The translations under genes were made by a program, and so were the position numbers. This document shows, one piece after another, positions 37,936 through 47,082 of a stretch of 64,000 bases of DNA. Source of the DNA: Rhizobium sp. FY34 (lineage in GTDB: Bacteria; Pseudomonadota; Alphaproteobacteria; Rhizobiales; Rhizobiaceae); contig NZ_STFZ01000007.1 in NCBI RefSeq assembly GCF_005222845.1, forward strand, positions 62,001 through 126,000. The letters are read 5' to 3'. The notes under the pieces were generated by a model. That model was not told where the DNA came from. It did no database searches and saw only the letters and a program-made list of their open reading frames with translations. Numbering within the stretch: the stretch's first letter is position 1; each line of letters begins with the position of its first letter.

Positions 37936-38718
37936 TCAAAACGGCCAGTCGATGCGCCCGGCGGCGTAATAGCCCAGGAGACCCAGCCATTCTCGCACGG
38001 CCGTGGACATGTTCTGCGCATTGAGCGACGGCTGGGTGAGGTCGAGGCCGAGCGTCACATTGCCTTGCGTCCGGTAGTCCACTGGCCAGGGCGTGACCGA
38101 AAGTCCGGCCTTGTTAAACAGCGCCAGCGAGCGCGGCATGTGGAAGGCGGACGTAATCAGCAGGCAGTCGCTGAGCCCCTGCTGCGCGAGAAGTTCGCGC
38201 GTGTTCAGCGTATTCTCGAACGTGTTGCGAGAGGTGTTTTCCTTGATCAGCCTGTCGGACGAGACGCCCAGCACCGAAAAGAATCGATCCGATGCACCGG
38301 CTTCTCCCTCATAGCGGCCGCTGAAGGAGCCGTCGCCGCCGGAAATCAGGATCTTTGCCTGTGGATGGGCAAGCGCCAGACGCAAGGTCTCGGTATAGCG
38401 GTCGGCTGCTGCATTGAGTTCTATGCCGCCGCGTGTGCTCATCACGTCGTTTTCCACCGCCCCGCCCAGAACGACCATGCAGGAGACTGACTGCGGCTCC
38501 TGCGCCGGCCGTGGCACCCGCTCTTCCAGCGCCTGAAGTAGCACATTGCCGGTCGTGGTGTAGAGGGTGACAAACAGCAGCAGGGCGCCAAGCGCCCCGG
38601 ACAACCCGCTCAGGCGGCGATAGCCGGCAAAAGCAAGCAGACTGCCGACAAGGGCGAAGAAGAAGGCAAGCGAAAGTGGCTGGACCAGCAGCCAGAAGAT
38701 CTTGGAAAGGTAAAACAT
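37936..38718 (-). CDS. YdcF/ElyC-type DUF218 membrane protein
   Basis: The 260-residue protein has two N-terminal membrane helices (about 12-55) and a DUF218 domain: MVVLGGAVENDV, KILISGGDG, RNTFENTLNTRELL and LLITSAFHMPRSLALF. ElyC/SanA relatives influence envelope or lipid-carrier steps; the reaction is not established. It is four bases downstream of the DUF1275 gene, probably cotranscribed with it. Confidence 0.88.
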   Translation of the reverse strand: MFYLSKIFWLLVQPLSLAFFFALVGSLLAFAGYRRLSGLSGALGALLLFVTLYTTTGNVLLQALEERVPRPAQEPQSVSCMVVLGGAVENDVMSTRGGIELNAAADRYTETLRLALAHPQAKILISGGDGSFSGRYEGEAGASDRFFSVLGVSSDRLIKENTSRNTFENTLNTRELLAQQGLSDCLLITSAFHMPRSLALFNKAGLSVTPWPVDYRTQGNVTLGLDLTQPSLNAQNMSTAVREWLGLLGYYAAGRIDWPF

Positions 38719-38722
38719 CGGC

Positions 38723-39433
38723 TCACTTGCGGGTAGGAGAGGGCGTGGGGCGCTGGTTGAAGCGCTTGTGCAGCGTTCTGCGCAGGAAGAGCGTCGATAA
38801 TGCGACGGTCATCGTCAGAAAGGCAGCAACGAACAGCGCGTCCTTGGGCAGGGCAATCCCCAGAAGGGCGCCGGATATCGCACCGCTGATCATGCCGAGC
38901 CAGGGCACCAGCTGGATGCTCCAGTCGAAACGCCGCTCGCCAAGCAGATAGCGGCCGATGCCGCGACCGAGCCGCGACAGGGCACCCGTCACATAGGTGA
39001 GGCCGATCGGCAGGCCTTCGATATGCTCGACGGTGGCATTCACCATGCCCATGGCCAGCACCACCATGTAGAAACGGATGAGATGCAGGGCCGGATCCTG
39101 CAGCATGGAGGCGGTTGCCAGCAGAAGCGAAACCCCGGCCAGCACGCCAAAAATGCGCCGTGCCACCACATGGGCAAGGAGAATACCCAGCGTATTGCCA
39201 ATGACGAATACCAGGATGGCCGCCAGCAGCACCAGACCATGATGAACATCGCCATCCGACAGGGCGATGGCGGCCCGCGTGGTATTGCCGGTCATGAAGG
39301 AGACGAAATCACCGGACAGTCGAAGGCCGATGGCATCGGTCATGCCGGCGATAAAGGAAATGGACGACACCAGCGCAATGCCGGTGCCGGTGCGCTGGAT
39401 GCGAATCATCCTGCGTCGTCTGTCGCGTGTCAT
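38723..39433 (-). CDS. DUF1275 (YoaK family) membrane protein
   Basis: The 236-residue protein has about six membrane helices and the family signature AGMTDAIGLRLSGDFVSFMTGNTT. It is a conserved family of unknown function. The N-terminus is basic (TRDRRRRMIRIQR); an internal start at Met9 is possible. It precedes the DUF218 gene by four bases. Confidence 0.88.
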   Translation of the reverse strand: MTRDRRRRMIRIQRTGTGIALVSSISFIAGMTDAIGLRLSGDFVSFMTGNTTRAAIALSDGDVHHGLVLLAAILVFVIGNTLGILLAHVVARRIFGVLAGVSLLLATASMLQDPALHLIRFYMVVLAMGMVNATVEHIEGLPIGLTYVTGALSRLGRGIGRYLLGERRFDWSIQLVPWLGMISGAISGALLGIALPKDALFVAAFLTMTVALSTLFLRRTLHKRFNQRPTPSPTRK

Positions 39434-39559
39434 GGTTTAAACCCCTGGCCTGGCGGCGCCGGACCTACCCCGAATCGTCTGCTTTCAGGCAGCCTAGCCG
39501 GTCTGAGGTCTCAAGCGAAATGCAGGCAGAGATCACCCATCATAAAAGTGCGGCAGGGC

Positions 39560-40387
39560 TCAGGATAACAGTGTCAGCGTCAGCGGATGGCGAGGATCGG
39601 CCAGTCCATCAATGACGTTGAAATGGTGGCGATCCGGTTCAACATAGGCGCCGGTTTCAGCCCCGAGCCCCAGCCACATGCTGGCCATCAGTGCATTCTG
39701 GCGGATGAATTCTGCCCGCTCATTGCCGCCCACCCAGCAGAACAGCCTTGTGTCTTCGCCGGGCCGCATCAGGACCGGGCTTTCGGCAGCGGCTTCCTCT
39801 GCCGAAAGCCTGAGCTTGGTATTGAGACCTGTTGCAACAAGCGGCCGCAGATCGTGCACGCCGGAAATCGAGACCACCGTTTTCACCCGCGCCCTGATCT
39901 GCGCAGGCAGGGGAGAGTTCTCCGCCACCATGCGGGTGACCAGATGGCCACCGGCGGAATGCCCGGTCAGATGGATCGGTCCATCGATATCGCCAGCGGC
40001 ATCGGCAATCGCGGCGGCAATTTCCCGGACGATGTCACCGATGCGCGCTTCAGGGCAGAGCGTGTAGCTTGGCATGGCAACGGCATAGCCGCTTTCAACG
40101 CTGCCGGCTGCCAGATGCGACCAGTAGCTCTTGTCGAGTGCCTGCCAGTAACCGCCATGTACGAAGACCACGAGACCCTTCGGCGTGCCTTCCGGCAGGA
40201 AGAGATCGAAGCGATGGCGCTCACCCTCGCCATAGGCAAAATCCAGCCGGGCGCGACCCTCGGCCAGGAGGCGATCGCGATAGGCCTTGGCCGGCTCCAC
40301 CCAGACGGCAGGCCAGGTCTCGCCGCGCGGAATATTGGCGCCATTGGTATAGGCGTCGTCCCAATCGGTGATGCGATGAAAAAGCAT
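39560..40387 (-). CDS. Alpha/beta hydrolase, probable arylformamidase of the kyn operon
   Basis: The 275-residue hydrolase has the oxyanion motif FVHGGYWQALDKSYWSHLA, nucleophile in LTGHSAGGHL, and histidine in PDRHHFNVIDGL. The HGGYW form matches animal-type kynurenine formamidases, and the gene follows kynU-kynA on the same strand. It probably converts N-formylkynurenine to kynurenine, in place of the metal-dependent bacterial KynB. The start is ATG 40387; a longer form at 40444 overlaps kynA. Confidence 0.82.
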   Translation of the reverse strand: MLFHRITDWDDAYTNGANIPRGETWPAVWVEPAKAYRDRLLAEGRARLDFAYGEGERHRFDLFLPEGTPKGLVVFVHGGYWQALDKSYWSHLAAGSVESGYAVAMPSYTLCPEARIGDIVREIAAAIADAAGDIDGPIHLTGHSAGGHLVTRMVAENSPLPAQIRARVKTVVSISGVHDLRPLVATGLNTKLRLSAEEAAAESPVLMRPGEDTRLFCWVGGNERAEFIRQNALMASMWLGLGAETGAYVEPDRHHFNVIDGLADPRHPLTLTLLS

Positions 40388-40419
40388 GCGCTCTGCCTCG
40401 TGTTCTTGATTGCGGTCGC

Positions 40420-41259
40420 TTACAGAACGGTGCGGACCCGCCAAAGCTCGGGAAACAGCTCCACTTCCAGCATCTTCTTCAAATAATGCGTGCCGGACGT
40501 GCCGCCCGTTCCGCGCTTGAAGCCGATGACGCGCTCGACAGTGGTGACATGGTTGAAGCGCCAGCGGCGGAAATAATCCTCGAAATCCACCAGCTTTTCC
40601 GCCAGTTCATAGAGGTCCCAGTATTGCGATGGTGCGGCATAGACCTGCCGCCAGGCCTCCAGCACGTTTTCGTTCTCAACGCGCTTGTCGCGGAAATCCG
40701 TACGCTCGCCGTCTGCACCGATATCAAAGCCCTTGCGACCGAGAAGCAGGATTGCCTCGTCATAGAGGCTCGGCATGGCGAGAATGGCCTCCAGATGGGC
40801 AATCAGGTCCGGACGGTGGCTATGCGGTCCCAGCATTGCAAGGTTGCGATTGCCGGCCAGAAATTCGATCGCCCGATACTGATAAGACTGGAAGCCGGAG
40901 GATTGGCCCAGCGCATCGCGGAAATCGGTATATTCGCTGGGCGTCATCGTGCGCAGCACGTCCCAGGCATTGTTCAGCTGTTCGAAAATGCGTGCCACGC
41001 GCGACAGCATCTTGAAGGCTGGCTGCGGCATGTCCTGGCGGATGGCGCCGATCGCGGAACGGATCTCGTGGATGGCAAGCTTCATCCAGAGTTCCGATGT
41101 CTGGTGCTGGATGATGAACAGCAATTCGTCATGGGCGGAGGACAGCGGCTTCTGCGCCGACAAGATGGGATCGAGTTGCAGATAATCCGTATAGGACATC
41201 TTCTCGCGGAAGGACATTTGCGCGCCGTCCTCGGCGGGGTCATAGGTCTTTGCGCTCAC
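40420..41259 (-). CDS. kynA: Tryptophan 2,3-dioxygenase KynA
   Basis: The 279-residue haem dioxygenase opens the indole ring of tryptophan to give N-formylkynurenine. Conserved segments are [36 protein letters not shown] and the haem-ligand region [20 protein letters not shown]. The GTG start overlaps the kynU stop (GTGA), implying coupling. Its length equals the bacterial family norm. Confidence 0.95.
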   Translation of the reverse strand: MSAKTYDPAEDGAQMSFREKMSYTDYLQLDPILSAQKPLSSAHDELLFIIQHQTSELWMKLAIHEIRSAIGAIRQDMPQPAFKMLSRVARIFEQLNNAWDVLRTMTPSEYTDFRDALGQSSGFQSYQYRAIEFLAGNRNLAMLGPHSHRPDLIAHLEAILAMPSLYDEAILLLGRKGFDIGADGERTDFRDKRVENENVLEAWRQVYAAPSQYWDLYELAEKLVDFEDYFRRWRFNHVTTVERVIGFKRGTGGTSGTHYLKKMLEVELFPELWRVRTVL

Positions 41260-42461
41260 GTCACGAGGGCCTTCTGCTTGAACTGCGGTGCATCCCACAG
41301 CTGGTTGGTCATGATGTCTGCAAGAATATCGACGGCGGCATGCACGTCTCGCTCGGCGATATAAAGCGGCGTGAAGCCGAAGCGGATGGCATTGGGCGCA
41401 CGGAAATCGCCGATCACGCCGCGCGAAATCAGCGCCTGCATGATGGCATAGCCTTCCTCATGCAGAAACGAGACCTGGCTGCCACGCTTCAGCCCCTCGC
41501 GTGGCGAACCGAGCACCAGCATCGGGCAGCGGGCCTCCACCTCGCGAATGAAGAGATCGCAAAGTGCGATGGATTTCACCCGCACATCGGCCATCTCCAC
41601 GCCGTCCCAGGCATCGAGCGCCACATCAAGGGCGCTGAGCGCCAATATGGGCGGCGTACCGACACGCATGCGGTCAATGCCATCGCCCGGACGATAGTTC
41701 AGATCAAAGGCGAACGGCTTTTCATGGCCAAGCCAGCCGGACAGAGCCGGGCGGGCTTTGTCGGCAAAGCGCGGAGCGACATAGATGAAGGCCGGCGCAC
41801 CAGGGCCGCCATTCAGATATTTATAGGTGCAGCCGACGGCAAAATCGGCATCGGCGCCTGCAAGGTCCACGGGAATGGCGCCGGCGGAATGGGCAAGGTC
41901 CCAGACGGTCAGTGCGCCTGCCGCATGCGCCTTTTCCGTCAGCGCCCTCATGTCATGCAGGCGCCCGGTGCGGTAGTCCACTTCGGTGAGCATGGTGACG
42001 GCCACCGTCTCGTTGATTGCAGCCTCCACAGCCTCCGGCTCCACCACCTTCAACTGGTAGCCGCGATCGAGAGACTTGATCAGGCCTTCCGCCATGTAGA
42101 GATCGGAGGGAAAATTGCCGCTGTCGGACAGGATCACCCGGCGCTTCGGGTCCTGCTCTGCGGCAAGGTCGATAGCCGATGCCAGCGCCTGATAGACCTT
42201 GATCGACAGCGTGTCGCCCATCACCACCGAGCCCTGCAGCGCGCCGATCAGCCGGCCCACCCGATCACCGATGCGGCGTGGCATCTCCATCCAGCGTGCC
42301 TCGTTCCAGCCGCGGATCAGCATTGCGCCCCATTGGTCGGTCATCATGGCCGATACGCGATCCTTGGCGGCCACAGGCAATGGCCCCAGCGAATTGCCGT
42401 CGAGATAGATCACGCCGTCCGGCATGTGGAACAGAGCGCGCGTCGTTTCGAAATCCGTCAT
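41256..42461 (-). CDS. kynU: Kynureninase KynU
   Basis: The 401-residue PLP enzyme cleaves kynurenine to anthranilate and alanine. It has [11 protein letters not shown] near the start and the PLP lysine in [17 protein letters not shown] 42461 matches the family N-terminus and has AGAGGG upstream; the longer frame to 42584 is probably untranslated. It is first in kynU-kynA-formamidase. No Lrp-type KynR gene is adjacent. Confidence 0.94.
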   Translation of the reverse strand: MTDFETTRALFHMPDGVIYLDGNSLGPLPVAAKDRVSAMMTDQWGAMLIRGWNEARWMEMPRRIGDRVGRLIGALQGSVVMGDTLSIKVYQALASAIDLAAEQDPKRRVILSDSGNFPSDLYMAEGLIKSLDRGYQLKVVEPEAVEAAINETVAVTMLTEVDYRTGRLHDMRALTEKAHAAGALTVWDLAHSAGAIPVDLAGADADFAVGCTYKYLNGGPGAPAFIYVAPRFADKARPALSGWLGHEKPFAFDLNYRPGDGIDRMRVGTPPILALSALDVALDAWDGVEMADVRVKSIALCDLFIREVEARCPMLVLGSPREGLKRGSQVSFLHEEGYAIMQALISRGVIGDFRAPNAIRFGFTPLYIAERDVHAAVDILADIMTNQLWDAPQFKQKALVT

Positions 42462-42609
42462 TCTCAAAAGCCCTCTGAAGGCAGAGTTTAAAAGCCGATG
42501 CATAGCAGCCCGATCAGGCTGCGCAATGCCCTTGAATGCCGGATCATACGCGTATTGCTTGAAGTTTAAACTAGCTTTCGGCATGTCTTCTCAAAAAAAT
42601 GCCTCTTCG

Positions 42610-43185
42610 TCAGTCATGCCTCATTTTGCGGCTGAGATAGGCGGAGCCCTTGAGGCCGAAACGCCAAGGCAGATCCACGGCCTTGCTAATGCCGATGCGC
42701 GGGCCAGAGGCCACATCCGCACCGCTTGGCGAAAGCTCCAGCTCAAAGGGTGGCATCAGCAATGAGGCGCCATCCAGCGTGAGGTCTATGCCCAGCGCCT
42801 GGGCAAGCCGGCCCGGACCGGCGCAGAGTTCGCGCAGTACGCTTCTGCCGCGCCGCGCCACCATGCTATCGAGCCCCTCCAAGGGCTCAAGTGCCCGGAT
42901 CAGCACCGCACTGCCCGGCTGGCAGACGAAGTTCAGGCACCAGTGAATGCCATAGGACCGGTAGACATAGGCATGGGCTGGCGGCCCGAACATGGTGCGG
43001 TTGCGCGGTGTGGCGCCGCGGAAGCTATGGGATGCCGGATCATCCGGCATATAGGCCTCGGTCTCCACGATGATGCCGCCGACGCCATGGACCATAAGCG
43101 TTGAGCCGATGAGGTCACGCGCCACATCCACGGCGCTGCGATCAAAAAAGGCAAGGAGAGGCGGCGGAAGTGGCAGGTTCGGCAT
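42610..43185 (-). CDS. 3-methyladenine DNA glycosylase (AAG/MPG family)
   Basis: The 191-residue base-excision enzyme for alkylated purines includes [20 protein letters not shown], with the catalytic glutamate in ETEAY, then [20 protein letters not shown] and [18 protein letters not shown] at 43233 could extend it, but ATG 43185 gives the expected start ([14 protein letters not shown]). It is a monocistronic gene between kynU and a divergent zinc-ribbon gene. Confidence 0.93.
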   Translation of the reverse strand: MPNLPLPPPLLAFFDRSAVDVARDLIGSTLMVHGVGGIIVETEAYMPDDPASHSFRGATPRNRTMFGPPAHAYVYRSYGIHWCLNFVCQPGSAVLIRALEPLEGLDSMVARRGRSVLRELCAGPGRLAQALGIDLTLDGASLLMPPFELELSPSGADVASGPRIGISKAVDLPWRFGLKGSAYLSRKMRHD

Positions 43186-43283
43186 GCCGTCAATCTCGTC
43201 TGTTCGTGTTTGCGCCGCAAGCCTCCCCGCCAATACGGGTTTGCGATCTTGCCAGTGCCGCTGGAAGCCTCTAATTCAGCGGC

Positions 43284-43538
43284 ATGGCAGCACGCGACCG
43301 ATATTCCCGAAAACTCGAATGCCCCCAATGCGGACACTCAGGCTTTGCCGAGGTTTCCGAGGATGATGACCCGCGCCGCAAGGATCCGGACTTTGCCATA
43401 GACGAGATGCCTAAGGGATTTGCCACGGAATTTTCGTCCCGCGATCCGAAGAAATTCATGCTGCGCTGCCAATGCGGCCACAAGTTCCGCTTCGAGAGCA
43501 AAAGCGTCTATGCGCCGGGCGGGGAGCCGCGGAGGTAG
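43284..43538 (+). CDS. Small zinc-ribbon protein
   Basis: The 84-residue protein has CPQCGHSGF near the start and CQCGHKFRF near the end, a four-cysteine zinc ribbon. The charged linker between them includes EDDDPRRKDPDF. Function unknown; such proteins often bind nucleic acid. It starts 98 bp from the divergent glycosylase gene. It is the last host gene before the AT-rich islet. Confidence 0.75.
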   Translation: MAARDRYSRKLECPQCGHSGFAEVSEDDDPRRKDPDFAIDEMPKGFATEFSSRDPKKFMLRCQCGHKFRFESKSVYAPGGEPRR

Positions 43539-44134
43539 GCGGGGCGGTGGATGGGAAGTTTCGAAAGGCAGTAGACGCCGGGCGAGACCGTAGTCTCGAC
43601 GCCATAGATGTCAGGCTCCCGAGCGCACCTTTTGTACACCTGATCTTTGCAATTTAGAAGAAGGCTCATCCCAAGGTGTAAGCTACGCTTCAATCCGGCT
43701 GTAGCAACATCGCCAAGGGATTGGGTGATCTATCGAAGCAGGCAGTGTTCAACCGTTCCAGGCTTCAAAAAGCTAAGAGCTAAAACTTCATCTGTACCGA
43801 TTTTGTATGGAAAAATTTTTGGTGGAGCTATGCGGGCTCCCCCAAGAAGTCTCTTAAATATTGAAAAATAAAGGTTTTCGGGATCGATCCGCCAACCGTT
43901 GTTACAAATCTTTATCACTCTGTATTGCCCGGTTTCCGTTGGCAACCCCGAAAACACCCTGGCCCAAAGTGCTGCTGCTTTCACCGTTAACGCCGAAGTC
44001 AGAAGTTCTGAAACTCATTGGTTTGAAGGGCAGAAAATCCGACATCAAGGCATTGAAATGTAAGGAATAATATCCTGGTGGATAGTGACTTTGCGCGCAT
44101 ATCGTCAACCCGTTCCAGCAAACGGAGTGACGCC
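43539..44134. other. AT-rich gap at the left border of the tRNA-Ala islet
   Basis: This 596-bp stretch holds no reading frame I can support on either strand. Its base composition falls well below the surrounding genes. The one notable element is a 19-bp partial copy of the tRNA-Ala 3' end at 43818-43836. A longer minus frame at 43902-44240 has no ribosome site or recognisable motif. Confidence 0.6.
43818..43836 (+). repeat. att-like direct repeat of the tRNA-Ala 3' end
   Basis: TTTGGTGGAGCTATGCGGG matches 46213-46231 (TTTGGTGGAGCTAAGCGGG) at 18 of 19 positions, in direct orientation. The second copy is the 3' end of the tRNA-Ala gene. This is the signature left by tyrosine-recombinase integration at a tRNA 3' end, and it bounds 2.4 kb of AT-richer DNA. 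Confidence 0.75.
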
Positions 44135-44287
44135 ATGCAACAAGCCCTTTCCATCGATACGCATGCCCGCTTGGTGATCCATGCCGAACGGCTCGCGGAA
44201 GCGGTAGAGTACGAGGCCACCCCGACGAACATTCGAACATGGCGGCGGCGTGCGGAGATAATCCGACGACTACTTGAAGGCGAGTAA
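44135..44287 (+). CDS. Small hypothetical protein in the islet
   Basis: A 50-residue frame starting MQQALSIDTHARLVIHAERL with an Arg-rich end (WRRRAEIIRRLLEGE). GGAG is spaced 8 nt before ATG 44135. The helical, basic C-terminus could bind DNA. No family recognised. It is convergent with the XRE/ImmA gene, which ends 10 bp downstream. Confidence 0.5.
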   Translation: MQQALSIDTHARLVIHAERLAEAVEYEATPTNIRTWRRRAEIIRRLLEGE

Positions 44288-44297
44288 TCCGGGAAGG

Positions 44298-45365
44298 CTA
44301 AATTAGAGAAATCGAGCGCTTGCCCGGAGGGGAAACGGCAGTGCTCGCTACCCCCCAGATCAAACCTTCCAGTTCATCCAGTGGAATCTTTAGCTCGGCT
44401 GCAACGTCATTTTTGGTCGTGCGATCCTGCCAGAGTTGAGCCAGGACCTTCCTCCAGACGATTGATGTCTCGCGCTCGATGCCATTCGGCTCGCCCGTTC
44501 TATAACCACGCTTTCCAAGCTCAATACATATCGACTTATACTGCCACTCTGTCAGACGCCCTAGCGCATGCAGACGATAGGCCATTGCCATGGCGGAAAC
44601 CCGCCATCTGCTTTTCATCTTGATGACCACGTTTGTGTCGATGAAACGAGGCGCACGAGCTTTCACATCGTTAGCTGGCATTAGGAACGCCGACGCGAAC
44701 GCATTTGCCTCTCGTTCGGCTGCTCGCGACTGCTCCTGGGGTCCCGCATGCTGATGCAGGACCAAGTGTCCAAGTTCATGAATGGAGTCAAAGAGGCTAT
44801 GTTCTGCCGTCTTGAAGTTATTCAAAAACACATAGGGTTTCTCGTCCCGCCAGAACGAAAATGCATCCACGGTCTTGGTATTCTCCGACAACGAGAAAAC
44901 CCGCACCCCTTGTGTCTCTAGGAGACCCAAAACATTGCCGACAGGCTTTTCACCAAGACCCCAATGTTGACGTAGTGACCTGGCCGCCGCTTCGACGTCC
45001 GTCTCGTAGCTGAGGTCGATCAAATTTGGAGCGGGCAGTGAAAAACGCCTCTCGACCCAATCGCTCAACTGAAGACCTAAGGCGCCCGCCGACAGTGCTG
45101 CATCCCTCTCCTTGGCGCTCATCTTCGTGAGGCTTCGAAAGCTGACCGCCTCTATGTTCAGGTCTTCAGGATCATCGGCATAGAAAAAGTCGGCTGGATA
45201 GCCGACTGCCTTGGCAATCCTTTCGACTGTAGAAGGGTCGGGCTTATTGTCCCCTCTCTCCAGGCGAGTGATCGTCATAGCTGATAGATCAGTTAGGTCC
45301 GCTAGACCTTTCGCGGTAAGGCGCCGACGTGTCCGAGCCAAGACAAGCCGTTTACTGTTGAACAT
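44298..45365 (-). CDS. XRE regulator fused to ImmA/IrrE metallopeptidase domain
   Basis: The 355-residue protein has an N-terminal XRE helix-turn-helix (about 1-60, LADLTDLSAMTITRLERG) and a C-terminal ImmA/IrrE domain with the zinc motif HELGH (in SIHELGHLVLHQH) and the downstream glutamate in AEREANAFASAFLMP. In ImmR/ImmA and similar pairs the peptidase cleaves a repressor to induce an element or stress response; here both activities sit in one chain. It follows an unknown gene after 11 bp, probably cotranscribed from the palindromic promoter region at 46004-46055, which it may bind. It lies in the tRNA-Ala islet. Confidence 0.88.
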   Translation of the reverse strand: MFNSKRLVLARTRRRLTAKGLADLTDLSAMTITRLERGDNKPDPSTVERIAKAVGYPADFFYADDPEDLNIEAVSFRSLTKMSAKERDAALSAGALGLQLSDWVERRFSLPAPNLIDLSYETDVEAAARSLRQHWGLGEKPVGNVLGLLETQGVRVFSLSENTKTVDAFSFWRDEKPYVFLNNFKTAEHSLFDSIHELGHLVLHQHAGPQEQSRAAEREANAFASAFLMPANDVKARAPRFIDTNVVIKMKSRWRVSAMAMAYRLHALGRLTEWQYKSICIELGKRGYRTGEPNGIERETSIVWRKVLAQLWQDRTTKNDVAAELKIPLDELEGLIWGVASTAVSPPGKRSISLI

Positions 45366-45376
45366 TGCAGTTCCGG

Positions 45377-45994
45377 CTATTTGCGAGCGACCACCATTGG
45401 ATCGAAATCATCCGCGCGGTCTCCATCGTCCAGGAGGAGTTTGTCAAGTTCAATGTCCGATCCGTCTGAGAGATAGATGCGCTCGATATAGGCGCTGAAC
45501 GTTTTGCCCTCGACCACAGGTCGTGTGAGTTCCGCTGCTCCACGCTCGTCGACCATCATGAAATACGTGGCAGTGCTTTCGCTGTCCGCGCGAGCATATT
45601 CGGGGAGGTCGGCGCCAAAAAGATTACCCATACAAGCACGTTCCGCGCCAGCACCCTTGGGCGAACGAGGCTTCGGCTTTTTCTCATCGTGAGCCGCTAT
45701 GTCGACGTTCGAAAACACTACACGGAGACCGCGACTTTCATTTTTGATCGCTTCCACGCCTTCAGTACGGTCGACTTCCCATTCGTCGCCCACAAACCTG
45801 TCCCGCAAGGCCCAGGAGCCTTCCTGATAGGAAAAAGTCCCAGCCGCATTGGCAGGGTGGAACGGCGTGGCATTTGACGCCGCGCCCCTTGCAACATCTC
45901 TGACTTCCAGGAGGAGCTGGCGATCTAAGCCAAGTTCATCAAGGCGAGTATCAATGTCAGCTTCATCTCGAAAAACCTGCGTCTCAACAATCAT
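45377..45994 (-). CDS. Unknown partner protein of the XRE/ImmA gene
   Basis: The 205-residue acidic protein starts MIVETQVFRDEADIDTRLDE and ends DFDPMVVARK. No signal peptide, membrane helix or known motif is visible. AGGA spaced 6 nt supports ATG 45994; the ATG at 46009 lies inside the palindrome and lacks a site. It is the first gene of a two-gene operon with the XRE/ImmA protein. Pairing with a possible protease/repressor suggests a toxin, substrate or inhibitor role, but this is inference from context only. Confidence 0.72.
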   Translation of the reverse strand: MIVETQVFRDEADIDTRLDELGLDRQLLLEVRDVARGAASNATPFHPANAAGTFSYQEGSWALRDRFVGDEWEVDRTEGVEAIKNESRGLRVVFSNVDIAAHDEKKPKPRSPKGAGAERACMGNLFGADLPEYARADSESTATYFMMVDERGAAELTRPVVEGKTFSAYIERIYLSDGSDIELDKLLLDDGDRADDFDPMVVARK

Positions 45995-46003
45995 GCCGAA
46001 TCC

Positions 46004-46055
46004 TGTCATGTTGATTTTTCTAACCTACTTGTAGGTTAAAAAAATCAACATGACA
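46004..46055. promoter_or_regulatory. 52-bp palindromic operator of the islet operon
   Basis: Two 25-nt arms (left arm starts TGTCATGTTGATTTTT and ends TAACCTAC) are exact complements at 24 of 25 positions around a 2-nt centre. It lies 10 bp upstream of the 45994 start. A nested core, TAACCTAC-TT-GTAGGTTA, resembles a dimer site for an XRE repressor. It could also fold into a long hairpin at the 5' end of the mRNA. Confidence 0.75.
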
Positions 46056-46214
46056 AGCGAGCGTGCCCGGCCTTATTGTTTTTTACACGAGCTGCCATCA
46101 AGTTTTGCCATCTCGTCCATGATCCATGGTTTGTAGGGCGATTTGTAACAAACGAGTTAACGAGAAACCTTGAAAGCCAGGCTATCTGAAAATCTCAATA
46201 GGTTGGGGAGAATT

Positions 46215-46290
<76 letters not shown>

Positions 46291-46390
46291 ATCAGGGTGC
46301 CGGTAAGTTCCGGCTCCGGGAACCCCGTTGAAGCACTGCTTCCGTCGGGGTGGCGGCTTATTACGTCCGGTCGTTTCAGAGTGCAAGCCT

Positions 46391-46427
46391 AAAAATGAAA
46401 AGCCCGGACGATTTTTTCGTCCGGGCT
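46391..46427 (-). terminator. Terminator of the TIGR02300 gene
   Basis: AGCCCGGACG and CGTCCGGGCT form a perfect 10-bp stem with an A-rich loop on the minus strand, followed by TTTTCATTTTT. It is 15 bp after the stop and separates the gene from tRNA-Ala. Confidence 0.93.
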
Positions 46428-46441
46428 ATAAATTCAAGGTC

Positions 46442-46828
46442 TTAGACCTCGTCTTCGTCACCGCCGACGCCGATGATGCCGGTGACATCATCGTCATCGT
46501 CATCTTCATCGGCTTCCAGGAAGGTGTCGTCGTCGTCGCCGTCGATTTCAACGTCGTCGTCGCCGATATCGGGAATGTCATCGCCGCCGGCCGCATCATC
46601 GCCCTCTTCGAGCGAGACGAGTTCGACGTCCGGATTGTCCGTATCGACTTCGGCGACTTCTTCTTCTTCGGCCTGTTCCATCTTCATCTGGGCCGTGTTC
46701 TCTTCAAAGAAGGAGAGCGGCCAGGATTTGCCGGAATAGGGAGAAACAACCGGGTCGCGGTTGAGGTCGTAGAATTTTTTGCCCGTATCCGGGTCTGTGC
46801 GCTTGGTACCAAGTTCCGCTTTTGCCAC
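46442..46828 (-). CDS. TIGR02300 (FYDLN acid) family protein lacking zinc cysteines
   Basis: The 128-residue protein has the core ELGTKRTDPDTGKKFYDLN followed by RDPVVSPYSGKSW, then an extremely acidic tail rich in Asp/Glu, including a run of seven Asp. Many members have a CxxC...CxxC zinc ribbon around FYDLN. Here those positions are Asp, Thr, Ser and Ser, so no metal can be bound in the usual way. The GTG start at 46828 is supported by GAGG 8 nt upstream and the VAKAELGTKR beginning; a longer ATG form at 46858 is possible. Function unknown. Confidence 0.88.
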   Translation of the reverse strand: MAKAELGTKRTDPDTGKKFYDLNRDPVVSPYSGKSWPLSFFEENTAQMKMEQAEEEEVAEVDTDNPDVELVSLEEGDDAAGGDDIPDIGDDDVEIDGDDDDTFLEADEDDDDDDVTGIIGVGGDEDEV

Positions 46829-47082
46829 TGTCGAAGCCTCGTGAGAATGGCCGATCAATTCGGCGTTGCCGCGAAGGCGGCGCTAAAATGCTAGCCGGTC
46901 CCCTTAATGCTTGTCCCAGAGCATGTCAAAGGCAAACTTTACCGGCAAAACTGCTGGATTTCCAGCCTTGGCGCCCCAAGCGGCCCATGACCGGCAAACC
47001 CGTTTGTGCTAGGAGGCGCCACGGCCAGCAGGGGCAGGATGCCCCGGCGGCCAAAGGGTTGTGCCGCAGCGAAAGCTATTCG

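Noticed and set aside
41250..42491. 413-codon plus frame opposite kynU
   Set aside because: Antisense to kynureninase with PLP motif intact; no independent support.
43902..44240. 112-codon minus frame in the islet
   Set aside because: It overlaps the repeat-bearing AT-rich gap and the better supported 44135-44287 ORF, with no ribosome site and no sequence features.
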